DNA of 48,688 nt, taken from positions 1-48,688 of the forward strand of contig CAZOBJ010000012.1 of NCBI GenBank assembly GCA_964577825.1. The letters run 5' to 3'. Under the pieces are notes generated by a model. It saw only the letters and a program-made list of their open reading frames with translations. It ran no database searches and was not told the origin of the DNA. Shown in pieces: positions 15,910 to 24,182 of this stretch. Source of the DNA: CAZOBJ01 sp964577825 (lineage in GTDB: Bacteria > Planctomycetota > SZUA-567 > JAFGNG01). Position numbers and translations under genes: made by a program. Position 1 is the stretch's first letter. Each line of letters begins with the position of its first letter.

Positions 15910-17892
15910 CTACCGGCGGCGCTTGCGCGCACGCGGCTTGCGCATGAGCGCGTCCCAGGCCTCGCGGCGGGTCAGCCGCCGCCCCAGGGCGCGGTACACG
16001 TCCGGCAGGTCGAACCAGCGCAGCACCCCGGGCACCTGCACGGACAAGGGCCACCGGTGCACGGGCGTGGTGGCCAGGAGCTCGTAGCTCGGCAGATACC
16101 CCGCCAGAGACACGCGCGGACGCGCCGGATGCAGGAGCCCCGCGAACGCGGCCATGACCGACCCGAGCCCGTGCCCCAAGAGGTGCAGCCGCGTGGCCCC
16201 GTGCTCGCGCAGCCAGTCCAAGACACACAGCACGTCGTGCACCCGGCGGCCGAGGTACGGTTCGCCCAGCATGTTCCCGTACCCGGCGTACAGGTAGTCG
16301 GGACCGTAGAAGTGGAAGGAGTCCTTGATCCCGGCCGCGAGCGGCTCGGACTGACCCAGGCCGCGCGGGTCGAGCAGGAACACGTTCTCCTGTCGCGCCC
16401 GCTTGCGCAGCCAGGCGAGCCGGTGGAAGTCCGCCTGTCCGCCCTCGTGGCCCAGGTACACGGTCACCGGCCCCACGGGCGGAGACATGTGGATGCGGCT
16501 CTTGCCCTCGATCCATCGGCCCGCCGGGGTCAGAATCGCCAGAATCCCCGGCTCGGTCTCCACCGCGAACTGGAACGCGCGGCAAGAGTCCGGGTCGAAC
16601 TTGCGCGAATTGTACAGCACCCGGTGCGCGGGCTCGCCCTGTCGAGACTCGAGCGCCAGGAGGTCACGCGCCTTGTCCGCGAGCCGGCGGCCGGTCAACC
16701 GCTTGCGCGACTTGGCCAGCGCGCGGGCCTGGTCTGCGGCGAACTCGAACACGCGCCGGCTGCCCGCGGCGTGGGTGTTGCCGCGCGGGGTGGCGCAGAG
16801 CTCCTCCTCCGGACGCTCGGTCACCTTGCCCTCGCGGCTCGACCCGGACCGGCCCGCCTGCCGCAGGGCAAACGCGTACATGGCCTCGCGGCTGTCGGGC
16901 TTGTACCCGTGCGTGGACGGGCCCACGTACAGCTGGACGTTCTGCGCCGCGCCCAACAGGCCGTAGACGCGCCTCACGTCCTCGAATCCCTCGCGCGCGC
17001 CGCGCAGGTCAAAGTAGTCCTCCTGCTGGGCGAGGAAGATCGTGGGCCGCGGCGCGTAGGCCAGGATGAAGTCCGCATGGTCCAGGCCCGCGCCGATGGC
17101 GCCCGGCGGGTACTGCTCGTCGTCGGCCGGGATTTCATTCTCCAGGTTGCGCAGGAACGTGGTGTTGAAGCACCCCGGCGCCGCCCAGGTCAGGCGCGGC
17201 TCCACCGCGGTCAGCCACGTCGTCATCGTCCCCCCGCCCGAGATGCCTGTGGCGCCCAGGCACGAGCCGTCCACGTCCGGCCGCGCGCACAGGTAGTCGA
17301 GTGCGCGCATCGCGTCCCACACCCGCCAGGTGCCCAGCCACCGGTCCATGAGACGCAGCTTGGCCCCGATGAGATTGTGCTCCGCGCAGCAGCCGGCCAC
17401 CTCCGGTCCGTCGGCGCGGGAATATTGGTGGCGTTCGCCCTGGCCCAGCGGGTCGATGAGCAGGGCCACAAATCCCTTTTTCGCGAGTCCCTGGCAAAAG
17501 GCCTGGTACGCGGCCGAGGCCTTGCCGTTGTTGCTGTGCCCGCACAGGCCCAGCACCGCGGGCGCCGGTGCGTCGATGCGGCGCGGCCGGTACAGATTGC
17601 CCGTGACCAGAAACTCCGGGCGGCTTTCGAAGACCACCTTCTCCATGACGTAACTCGGGTCCTCCACCACGCCCGCCGTCTGCGCGTGCAGCGGGGTGCG
17701 CTTCGGGAACGGGCCCGCGGCGCGGCGGATTCTCTTGCGCACGCAGTCGACGTACGCGGCCGCCTGCGCGCGGGTGCGCAGTCCGCGCACGCGCTCATGG
17801 CGCTCGGCCGCGAGCTCGCGCACGCGCGCCACGTAGTATTCATGGACCATGTGCGGGTAGCGATTGAGCCAACGCTTGTCCACTGCCGGCAT
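15910..17892 (-). CDS. Tandem alpha/beta-hydrolase protein (acetyl-xylan-esterase-like N-half, degenerate C-half)
   Basis: 660 aa, no signal peptide. The N-half (about 1-340) has an acetyl-esterase/DLH-like alpha/beta hydrolase pattern: AVLGLCGHSNNGK (oxyanion region, about 110), GLAKKGFVALLIDPLGQGER, the nucleophile elbow ATGISGGGTM (Ser at about 218) and a candidate catalytic His in GPSTHGY (about 316). The C-half (about 400-650) repeats the fold (TVYLGHEGG, VFLLDPRGLGQSE), but its elbow reads LLGHGLGSVM, with Gly where Ser is expected, so it is probably inactive. It follows the 351-aa hydrolase by 31 bases on the same strand. Substrate not known; ester bonds of plant or algal polysaccharide are plausible. 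Confidence 0.8.
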   Translation of the reverse strand: MPAVDKRWLNRYPHMVHEYYVARVRELAAERHERVRGLRTRAQAAAYVDCVRKRIRRAAGPFPKRTPLHAQTAGVVEDPSYVMEKVVFESRPEFLVTGNLYRPRRIDAPAPAVLGLCGHSNNGKASAAYQAFCQGLAKKGFVALLIDPLGQGERHQYSRADGPEVAGCCAEHNLIGAKLRLMDRWLGTWRVWDAMRALDYLCARPDVDGSCLGATGISGGGTMTTWLTAVEPRLTWAAPGCFNTTFLRNLENEIPADDEQYPPGAIGAGLDHADFILAYAPRPTIFLAQQEDYFDLRGAREGFEDVRRVYGLLGAAQNVQLYVGPSTHGYKPDSREAMYAFALRQAGRSGSSREGKVTERPEEELCATPRGNTHAAGSRRVFEFAADQARALAKSRKRLTGRRLADKARDLLALESRQGEPAHRVLYNSRKFDPDSCRAFQFAVETEPGILAILTPAGRWIEGKSRIHMSPPVGPVTVYLGHEGGQADFHRLAWLRKRARQENVFLLDPRGLGQSEPLAAGIKDSFHFYGPDYLYAGYGNMLGEPYLGRRVHDVLCVLDWLREHGATRLHLLGHGLGSVMAAFAGLLHPARPRVSLAGYLPSYELLATTPVHRWPLSVQVPGVLRWFDLPDVYRALGRRLTRREAWDALMRKPRARKRRR

Positions 17893-17923
17893 GCCGGACC
17901 TCCTCGGGTTCGTCAGGGATTCT

Positions 17924-18979
17924 TCACGTCAGATGGGTGCGGAAAAACTCCGCCGCCTTGTCCCCGCCCCAGCGATGCCCGCCGGGGAAGAGCTCGAGCT
18001 CCAAGGCCTGCGCCGCACCCCCGGCTTCGTAGATCGCGCGGACGCGTTCGTAACACACGCTCGCGTTGTCGAACAGAAAGCACTCGTCATACACCCCGAT
18101 GTCGACCAACAGCGGCCGCGGCGCAAGCAGCCCCTGCAGGTCCGGCAGGTCCACCAGCCGGAAGAGCCCCGGGGTGATCTGCTGCCCGCAGCAGTTCAGG
18201 TCGCGCAGCGCGAACGCGGCGAACAGGTCGCTGTAGCACGCGATTTCAATGGCCCGGAACCGCTCGTCCGCCAGGCCCATCCACAGGGCCATGGTGCCCC
18301 CCAGGCTCAGGCCCAGTACGCCCAGGCGCTCGGGGTCCACCCCGGGCAGGGAACAGGCGAAGTCCGTGGCCGCCTTGCCGTGGGCGACGTTGATGCCCAG
18401 CGGCGTCATGCCCAGCAGGGTCGCGTGCAGGTAGTACAGGTTGCACCAGTCCCGGCTTCCCGGGAGCATCAGGGTCTTGTTCGGCTTGCGCCCCTCGCGA
18501 CGCTCGCCGAAGCCCATCCAGTCGATCGCAAACGTGACGAACCCCGCCTGGGCCATTCGAAGCCCGTAGTCGTAGTTCGCCTGCGCGACCTCGTCCTTCC
18601 CCTTGGCCCGGGCCACGTTGCCCATCACCGCGTCCTTGCCGTGGCTGCCGTGCCCGTGGCAGCACAACAGCGCCGCGCGGCGCTCGCCCTCGGCCAGGTC
18701 CGGCGGAAAGTTCACCTGAAAGGCGGCGGACAGCCCCTCCTGCACGTCGATGAGCCACCGCTCCTTGACGACTCCCTCGTGGGTCCACCGTCCCACGCGC
18801 TCGGGGTTCGGGTCCGCCGCGGGCGGGGGCTCGCCCAGGGTGGCCAGGACCCGGGGCAAGGTCTCGGCCTTCCAGGCCTGGAACTCCGCGGGGTTCTGGG
18901 CCGTACACCGGCAGGCCGGCGTCCAGGCCCGGCCCAAGTCCTCGAACATTTCTTGTGGGCTCAGGTTGCGCTCGTGCAT
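17924..18979 (-). CDS. Alpha/beta hydrolase (acetyl-xylan-esterase/Abhydrolase_7-like)
   Basis: 351 aa from ATG 18979, with GAGGAGAGA directly upstream; the frame stays open far 5' but that part is antisense to the Ppx gene. Fold markers: ALLCCHGHGSHGKD (oxyanion loop, about 104-117), AGFVTFAIDWMGFGERR (about 145), nucleophile elbow VLGLSLGGTM (Ser at about 226), Asp in GVYDECF (about 300) and His in PGGHRWGG (about 338). The N-terminal 90 residues carry the long lead-in common to the planctomycete-type esterases. No export signal. First gene of a three-gene operon with the tandem hydrolase. Confidence 0.82.
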   Translation of the reverse strand: MHERNLSPQEMFEDLGRAWTPACRCTAQNPAEFQAWKAETLPRVLATLGEPPPAADPNPERVGRWTHEGVVKERWLIDVQEGLSAAFQVNFPPDLAEGERRAALLCCHGHGSHGKDAVMGNVARAKGKDEVAQANYDYGLRMAQAGFVTFAIDWMGFGERREGRKPNKTLMLPGSRDWCNLYYLHATLLGMTPLGINVAHGKAATDFACSLPGVDPERLGVLGLSLGGTMALWMGLADERFRAIEIACYSDLFAAFALRDLNCCGQQITPGLFRLVDLPDLQGLLAPRPLLVDIGVYDECFLFDNASVCYERVRAIYEAGGAAQALELELFPGGHRWGGDKAAEFFRTHLT

Positions 18980-19037
18980 GGGTCTCTCCTCGCGTCCCAG
19001 CCAACTGTACCACGGATCCCCGACGCGCGCCAGCCCA

Positions 19038-19131
19038 CTTCCCTCTCCCGTCCCGGAGCGAGGGACGCTCTTCTCCCTCTCCCCTCGGGAGAGGGCCGGG
19101 GTGAGGGACACGACGCGCGCTCTCGTTCGTC
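19038..19131 (+). repeat. Two type A GC-rich elements
   Basis: A degenerate copy at 19038-19066 is followed by a near-perfect one from 19069 to 19108. The latter has the downstream flank CGCGCTCTCGTTCGTC to 19131, also found after the copies at 8536 and 10080. They lie between divergent transcription units (hydrolase operon and ppx). Confidence 0.85.
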
Positions 19132-19186
19132 TCTCGTGCCGCGCGTGCCTGCCACGGCCGCCCCCGGTAGATGAGCGATTCCTAAC

Positions 19187-19215
19187 TTGACACATCAGGC
19201 CCCTGGCGCTAGCAA
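19187..19215 (+). promoter_or_regulatory. Promoter for ppx-ppk
   Basis: Consensus TTGACA (19187-19192), 17 bases, TAGCAA (19210-19215); start expected near 19222, 46 bases before the ATG. Confidence 0.55.
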
Positions 19216-19267
19216 GTACGATGCTCTGTCCTGTTCGGGGCTCCAACCACGCAGCAGAGAGGCTCCT

Positions 19268-20854
19268 ATGGCGCCAGAATCCCGACTCGACGCTACCGAG
19301 CCCGAGCAACCGGCCGGGCCCGCGCGCGTGGCCGCCATCGACGTGGGCGCCACGTCCGTGCGCATGGAGGTGGCTGAGCTGCCCGCCCAGGGCCCGGTGC
19401 ACAGCCTGGACCGGCTCGTCCATCCGGTGTCCCTGGGCAGCGACACCTTTCGCAATGGCCAGGTGAGCCCGGGCACGTTGCGGGCCCTGTGCCGGGTGCT
19501 CACGAACTTCAGCCGCGTGCTCGCGGAATACCAGGTCGACGAGACCCGCGCCATGGCCACGAGCGCGGTGCGCGAAGCGGCCAACCGGGACATCCTGGTC
19601 GACCGCATCCGTCACGAGAGCGGCATCCGGATCGAGGTGCTCGACGCCGTGGCCGAGATGCGGCTCACCTACCAGGTGCTCCTGCCCTTCCTGCGCCAGC
19701 GGTTGACTGAGGCGGACACCTATACGCTCATCCTGGATCTCGGCGGCGGGTCCACGGAGATCATGCTGCTGCGCGATGAGAGCCCGGTGCAGGTGGCCAC
19801 GCGCCGGCTCGGGGCCGCGCGGCTCTTTCAACTCACCGGCGAGGGCGAACCCGCAGCGGACGCCCAGCTCCTGGTCGAGAGCGTGGTGCGCAACGCGGTC
19901 GCAACCACCCGCGACCTGTACCGGGCCTACCCGATCCGCCAGTGCCTGGTCATCAACCCCCTGCTTGCGCGCGCGCTCGCCCACGAGCCACAAACCCGAG
20001 CCGTGGACGAGGGTGTGGACGTGCCCACGGCCCACGTGAACCAGGTGGCCAGCGAGGCGACGACGCTCAGCCCCGAGGCCCTGAGTGCCCGATTCCACGT
20101 GGACCTGAGCAGCGCCGAGCAATTGCGCCCCGCGCTCCTGGTGCTGCAGCAGTTTCTGCGGCCCCTGCATCTGGAAGAGGTGAGCGTCCTGCAGATCGAC
20201 CTGTTGTCCGGCATCCTGCACGACATCGCGCTCAGCCGACGGGGCGGGGCTCGCCGCGAGGAACTCGTTCGCGAACAGGTGCTCGGCTCCTCGAGCGGCG
20301 TCGCACAAAAGTACCACTACGACGAGGCCCATTCCCGCCAGGTGACGCGCCTGGCCGTCCAGCTTTTCGACGAACTCGCTGGATTCCTGGACCTGGGCGG
20401 CCGAGACCGGCTGTACCTGGAGGTGGCCGGCATCCTGCACGACATCGGCCGATTCGTGAGCGAACGCGCCCACCACAAGCATTCGGCCTATCTCGTGCAG
20501 TGGGCCGAGATCTCGGGGCTGTCGAACGCGGACTTGCAGCTCGTGAGCCTGGTGGTCCGCTACCACCGCAAGGCCCATCCCCGGCAACAGCATCTGGAGT
20601 TCACCTCCCACCCCCTGGCCGACCGGCTGCGCGTGACCAAGCTCGCGGCCCTGCTGCGCATCGCCGACGCGCTCGACCGCAGCCACCGACAGTGCATCCG
20701 GTCGCTGAAGACCGAGCGCACCGAGGACACGCTGACCATCTTCGCCCAGAGCAATGACGACATCGCGGTGGAGCTCTTGGCCCTGCGCGGCAAGGCAGAG
20801 CTTTTCGAGGAGATCACGGGCCTGAAAGTCGAGCTGCGAAGGGTGACGCCGTGA
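19268..20854 (+). CDS. ppx: Exopolyphosphatase / guanosine pentaphosphatase family protein with HD domain
   Basis: 528 aa from ATG 19268 with AGAGAGG 6 bases upstream. Actin-like ATPase fold: phosphate loop 1 AAIDVGATSVRMEV (about 20-33), the TSAVREAANRD block (about 97), and phosphate loop 2 LILDLGGGSTEIMLL (about 156-170). Residues about 350-500 form an HD domain (HYDEAHSRQVTRLA, GILHDIGRFV, then HHKHSAYLV), as in long Ppx/GppA proteins. It removes terminal phosphate from polyphosphate, or pppGpp in GppA types. Its stop overlaps the ppk start (GTGA), so degrading and synthesising enzymes are translationally coupled. Confidence 0.9.
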   Translation: MAPESRLDATEPEQPAGPARVAAIDVGATSVRMEVAELPAQGPVHSLDRLVHPVSLGSDTFRNGQVSPGTLRALCRVLTNFSRVLAEYQVDETRAMATSAVREAANRDILVDRIRHESGIRIEVLDAVAEMRLTYQVLLPFLRQRLTEADTYTLILDLGGGSTEIMLLRDESPVQVATRRLGAARLFQLTGEGEPAADAQLLVESVVRNAVATTRDLYRAYPIRQCLVINPLLARALAHEPQTRAVDEGVDVPTAHVNQVASEATTLSPEALSARFHVDLSSAEQLRPALLVLQQFLRPLHLEEVSVLQIDLLSGILHDIALSRRGGARREELVREQVLGSSSGVAQKYHYDEAHSRQVTRLAVQLFDELAGFLDLGGRDRLYLEVAGILHDIGRFVSERAHHKHSAYLVQWAEISGLSNADLQLVSLVVRYHRKAHPRQQHLEFTSHPLADRLRVTKLAALLRIADALDRSHRQCIRSLKTERTEDTLTIFAQSNDDIAVELLALRGKAELFEEITGLKVELRRVTP

Positions 20855-23010
20855 GGCTCGACGACCCGAAGAACTTCCAGAACCGGGAGTTGAGCTGGCT
20901 CGACTTCAACCTCCGCGTGCTCGCCGAGGCCGAGCGGCCAGAGACCCCGCTGCTCGAACGGGCCAAGTTCCTGGCCATCGTGAGCGCGAACCTGGACGAA
21001 TTCTTCATGATCCGAGTCTCCATGGTCCATCGCGCCGCGGAGGCGGACACCGGGCCCTTGGGCCCGGACGGGCTCAGCCCCAGGCAGACCCTGGCCGGCA
21101 TCACCGAGCGCACCCAGTCCCTGGTCGCGCGTCAGTACCGCTGCCTGCGCGAGGGGCTTTTGCCCGCGCTCGCGAAAGAGGGCATCCACGTGGTCCGCGA
21201 CCACGACTTCGAGCCCGAGGACCTGGAGTTCCTCCGGTCCCACTTCGACGAGCGCATCTACCCGGTCCTGACCCCCATGGCCGTGGACAAGGCGCATCCG
21301 CTGCCTCTGCTCTCCAACTGCGCGCTCTACGTCCTGTTTCTCATCCAGGCGAGCGAGCAGACCGCGCCGAACTGGCGTCCCTCCGCGGACACGGTGCTTG
21401 TGCAGGTGCCTCTGGACCTGCCGCGGTTCGTGCGCTTGCCCTCGCCGGAGGGCCGGACGCGCCTCGCGCCGAAGGAGGACGTGATCAAAGTCTTCGCCGC
21501 CCGGCTTCTGGGCGGGCACGCGGTGCGCGGGGCCCACCCCTTCCGGGTCACGCGAGATGCGGACATCCGCGTCGACGAGGAGCAGGCCGACGACCTGCTC
21601 CAGGCGATTCAGGAAGAGCTGCGCAGCCGCCGCAAGGGCGAGCCCGTGCGCCTGGAAGTGCCCGAGTCCGCACCCGAAGAGGTGGTCGAGATCCTGCGCG
21701 GCCAGCTGGGCCTGGGCCACGACGACGTGTACCGCGTGCCCGGGCTCCTGGACCTGGGGTGCCTCCAGCAGCTCTCCGACCTCGTGGAGCGCCCGGACCT
21801 GCGCGACGATCCCTGGCCGCCCCAGCCGCACCCGGTGCTTTTGCGCCAGCCGGACGTGTTCGCCGCCATGCGCGATGGCGACTTCGTGGTCCACCATCCG
21901 TACCAGAGCTTCGACCCGGTCCTCGGCCTGGTGGAGCGCGCCGCCGACGACCCGGACGTGCTGGCCATCAAGATCGCCCTGTACCGCGTCTCCGGGGACA
22001 GCCCGGTGGTGGCCGCGCTCATCCGCGCCGCGGAGAACGGCAAGCAGGTGACCGCCGTGGTGGAGTTGCGCGCCCGGTTCGACGAGGCGGCGAACATCAG
22101 TTGGGCGCGCCGGCTGGACGAGGCCGGCGCGCACGTCGTGTACGGCGTGGTCGGGTTCAAGACGCACGCCAAGGCGCTGCTCGTGGTCCGCCAAGAGTCG
22201 GACGGCATCCGCCGGTACGTGCACCTGGGCACGGGCAACTACAACGACCGCACCGCCCGTCTGTACGCGGACCTGGGGTACTTCACCTCCCGCGCGGCGT
22301 TCGGCGCGGACCTGAGCGCCTTCTTCAACGTGCTCAGCGGCTACTCCATGCCGCCCGTCTGGCGGCGCATCGCCATGGCGCCCACGAACCTGCGCGAGCG
22401 GCTCTTGGCGCTCATCGAGCGCGAGATCGAAAAGCACAGCCCGGAGACGCCCGGGTTCATCCGCGCCAAGCTCAACCAGATCACCGACGCCCAGGTGATC
22501 CAGGCCCTGTACCGGGCCAGCCAAGCGGGCGTGCGCATCGACTTGGTGGTCCGGGGCATCTGCCGCCTGCGCGCTGGCGTGCCCGGCCTGTCCGAGACGA
22601 TCCGGATCGTCAGCGTGGTCGACCGGTTCCTGGAGCACTCCCGCATCTTGCACCTGCACAACGGAGGCAACGAAGAGGTGTACCTGGCCAGCGCCGACTG
22701 GATGGAGCGCAACCTGTACAGCCGGCTGGAGCTCTTGTTCCCCGTGCTTGACAGCGAGTCCCGCGCGGCTACGCTTCTTGTCCTGGACGCGGCCCTGGCG
22801 GACAACACCCATGCCTGGGAGCGCGGGCCGGACGACGTTTACCGTCGGGTGCCCACCCCGGCCGCGGAGTCGCAGCGCGTGCGCAGCCAGGAGGTCCTGT
22901 ACAGCGAGGCGTGCGCCGCGGCCGCCGCCACGACCCAACAGGCCCGCCAGGGCGTGTTTCTCGTGCGTCGGGCCGAGGACGTGTCGCCCGGCCGCGAGGC
23001 GAACGCCTGA
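20851..23010 (+). CDS. ppk1: Polyphosphate kinase 1
   Basis: 719 aa, usual length. Synthesises polyphosphate from ATP at the inner face of the membrane. The N-terminal domain begins NRELSWLDFNLRVL (about 11) and contains LDEFFMIRVS. The phospholipase-D-like catalytic domains include the auto-phosphorylated His in GFKTHAKALLVVR (about 432-444), HLGTGNYND (about 456-464), and the second site in the LHLHNGGNEEVYLASADWMERN stretch (about 600-622, with SADWMERN as its core). Arg/Asp residues of the ATP pocket look intact. GTG start overlaps the Ppx stop. The ROK kinase gene starts 22 bases after the stop, suggesting a three-gene unit. Confidence 0.96.
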   Translation: MRLDDPKNFQNRELSWLDFNLRVLAEAERPETPLLERAKFLAIVSANLDEFFMIRVSMVHRAAEADTGPLGPDGLSPRQTLAGITERTQSLVARQYRCLREGLLPALAKEGIHVVRDHDFEPEDLEFLRSHFDERIYPVLTPMAVDKAHPLPLLSNCALYVLFLIQASEQTAPNWRPSADTVLVQVPLDLPRFVRLPSPEGRTRLAPKEDVIKVFAARLLGGHAVRGAHPFRVTRDADIRVDEEQADDLLQAIQEELRSRRKGEPVRLEVPESAPEEVVEILRGQLGLGHDDVYRVPGLLDLGCLQQLSDLVERPDLRDDPWPPQPHPVLLRQPDVFAAMRDGDFVVHHPYQSFDPVLGLVERAADDPDVLAIKIALYRVSGDSPVVAALIRAAENGKQVTAVVELRARFDEAANISWARRLDEAGAHVVYGVVGFKTHAKALLVVRQESDGIRRYVHLGTGNYNDRTARLYADLGYFTSRAAFGADLSAFFNVLSGYSMPPVWRRIAMAPTNLRERLLALIEREIEKHSPETPGFIRAKLNQITDAQVIQALYRASQAGVRIDLVVRGICRLRAGVPGLSETIRIVSVVDRFLEHSRILHLHNGGNEEVYLASADWMERNLYSRLELLFPVLDSESRAATLLVLDAALADNTHAWERGPDDVYRRVPTPAAESQRVRSQEVLYSEACAAAAATTQQARQGVFLVRRAEDVSPGREANA

Positions 23011-23032
23011 TCCCCTGTCGGAGGAGTGCGCA

Positions 23033-24028
23033 ATGCCAAGTCCTGGCCAAGGCCCGATCGGCACCATCGACATCGGCGGCACCAAGATCTTCGCCGTGGT
23101 GTACGGCCCCGACAACCAGGAGCTCGGGCGCAAGCGAAGGAAGACCAAGGCCAAGAAGGGGTTCGAGACCGTGCTCGACCGGGCGGTCAAGGGCCTGCGC
23201 AAGGCCTGCGAGGACGCGGACCTCTCGCTCGAGGACCTGCGCGCGGTCGGCGCGGGCATCCCCAGCCCGATCCTGCCCGACGGCACCGCGGTCGTGGCGC
23301 CCAACCTCGGCTGGGAGAACGTGCCCCTGGTCCCGGAGCTCGCCCGGCGCATCGGCAGGCCCGTGTACGCGGAGAACGACTGCAACCTGGGCACCCTGGG
23401 CGAGTACGCGTGCGGCGCGGGGCGGCAGGCCGAGCTCCTGGTGGGGCTGTTCATGGGCACGGGGCTCGGGGGCGGCATCGTGTTCCGCGGCGAGATGATC
23501 CGCGGCGCGAGCCGCATGAGCGCGGAGCTCGGGCACGTGATCGTGCTCAAGGACGGGCGCGAGGCCGGGTGCGGCCAGCACGGGTGCGTGGAGGCGTATG
23601 CCTCGAAGACCGGCATGGCCAACAAGATCCGCGAGGCCGTGGCCGCCGGACGCAAGACCGTGCTCACGGACAAGTGCAAGGGCGACTACGGCACGCTCAA
23701 GGCCGGCGCGCTGCGCGACGCCTATCATGACCAAGACGAGGTCGCCGTGGAGGCCCTGCACGAGGCCTGCGAGTTCCTGGGCCTGGCGATCGGCAACTAC
23801 GTCACGGCCCTGGGCCCGGACGTCGTGGTCCTGGGCGGGGGCGTGATCGAGGCCCTGGGCGAGGAGCTGATCGGCCGCATCCGCGACGCCGCGCGGCGCT
23901 GGGCCTATCCGCCGGCCTCGTTCGACCATACGGACATCCGGTTCGCCGGGCTGGGCGACGATATGGTGGTCGTGGGCGCGCGCGAGTACGCCCGCCAATG
24001 CCTGGCCGGGGAACCGGACCCGACCTGA
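23033..24028 (+). CDS. ROK family sugar kinase (glucokinase-like)
   Basis: 331 aa from ATG 23033 with GGAGG 8 bases upstream. ATPase fold: IGTIDIGGTKIFAVV (about 8-22), catalytic Asp in AENDCNLGTLGE (about 116), MGTGLGGGIV (about 144-153), and the ROK zinc motif CGQHGCVE (about 181-188). The domain-2 signature LGPDVVVLGGGVIEA is at about 256-270. Predicted to phosphorylate glucose or a related hexose. Its place right behind ppk1 invites the idea of polyphosphate as donor, but known polyphosphate glucokinases lack the CxxxxC zinc motif seen here, so ATP is the safer assumption. Confidence 0.9.
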   Translation: MPSPGQGPIGTIDIGGTKIFAVVYGPDNQELGRKRRKTKAKKGFETVLDRAVKGLRKACEDADLSLEDLRAVGAGIPSPILPDGTAVVAPNLGWENVPLVPELARRIGRPVYAENDCNLGTLGEYACGAGRQAELLVGLFMGTGLGGGIVFRGEMIRGASRMSAELGHVIVLKDGREAGCGQHGCVEAYASKTGMANKIREAVAAGRKTVLTDKCKGDYGTLKAGALRDAYHDQDEVAVEALHEACEFLGLAIGNYVTALGPDVVVLGGGVIEALGEELIGRIRDAARRWAYPPASFDHTDIRFAGLGDDMVVVGAREYARQCLAGEPDPT

Positions 24029-24095
24029 TCCACGGTCGCCGACTGTCTGCCGCCGTCTCCCGCCGCAAGAGCCCGGAGCGCGCATGATTTTCGGC

Positions 24096-24125
24096 TTGAC
24101 GGCCCCCTCCGTCCTGGTCTCCTAA
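24096..24125 (+). promoter_or_regulatory. Weak candidate promoter for the DUF3604 gene
   Basis: TTGACG (24096-24101), 18 bases, TCCTAA (24120-24125). The -10 is poor; the 154-base gap upstream of the gene holds no better site. Confidence 0.3.
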
Positions 24126-24182
24126 GAGACGTCGCGCCGGCCACTGCCCCGCGACCGGCTTTTCCCTGCAAGGAGACGCAAC

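Noticed and set aside
20560..23679. Very long open frame on the minus strand opposite ppx and ppk1
   Set aside because: High GC leaves few stops in antisense frames. The plus-strand proteins are unmistakable and the antisense product has no recognisable domain.
23033..24028. Calling the ROK kinase a polyphosphate glucokinase (ppgK)
   Set aside because: It keeps the CGxxGC zinc motif of standard ROK proteins, which known polyphosphate glucokinases lack. Context alone is not enough.
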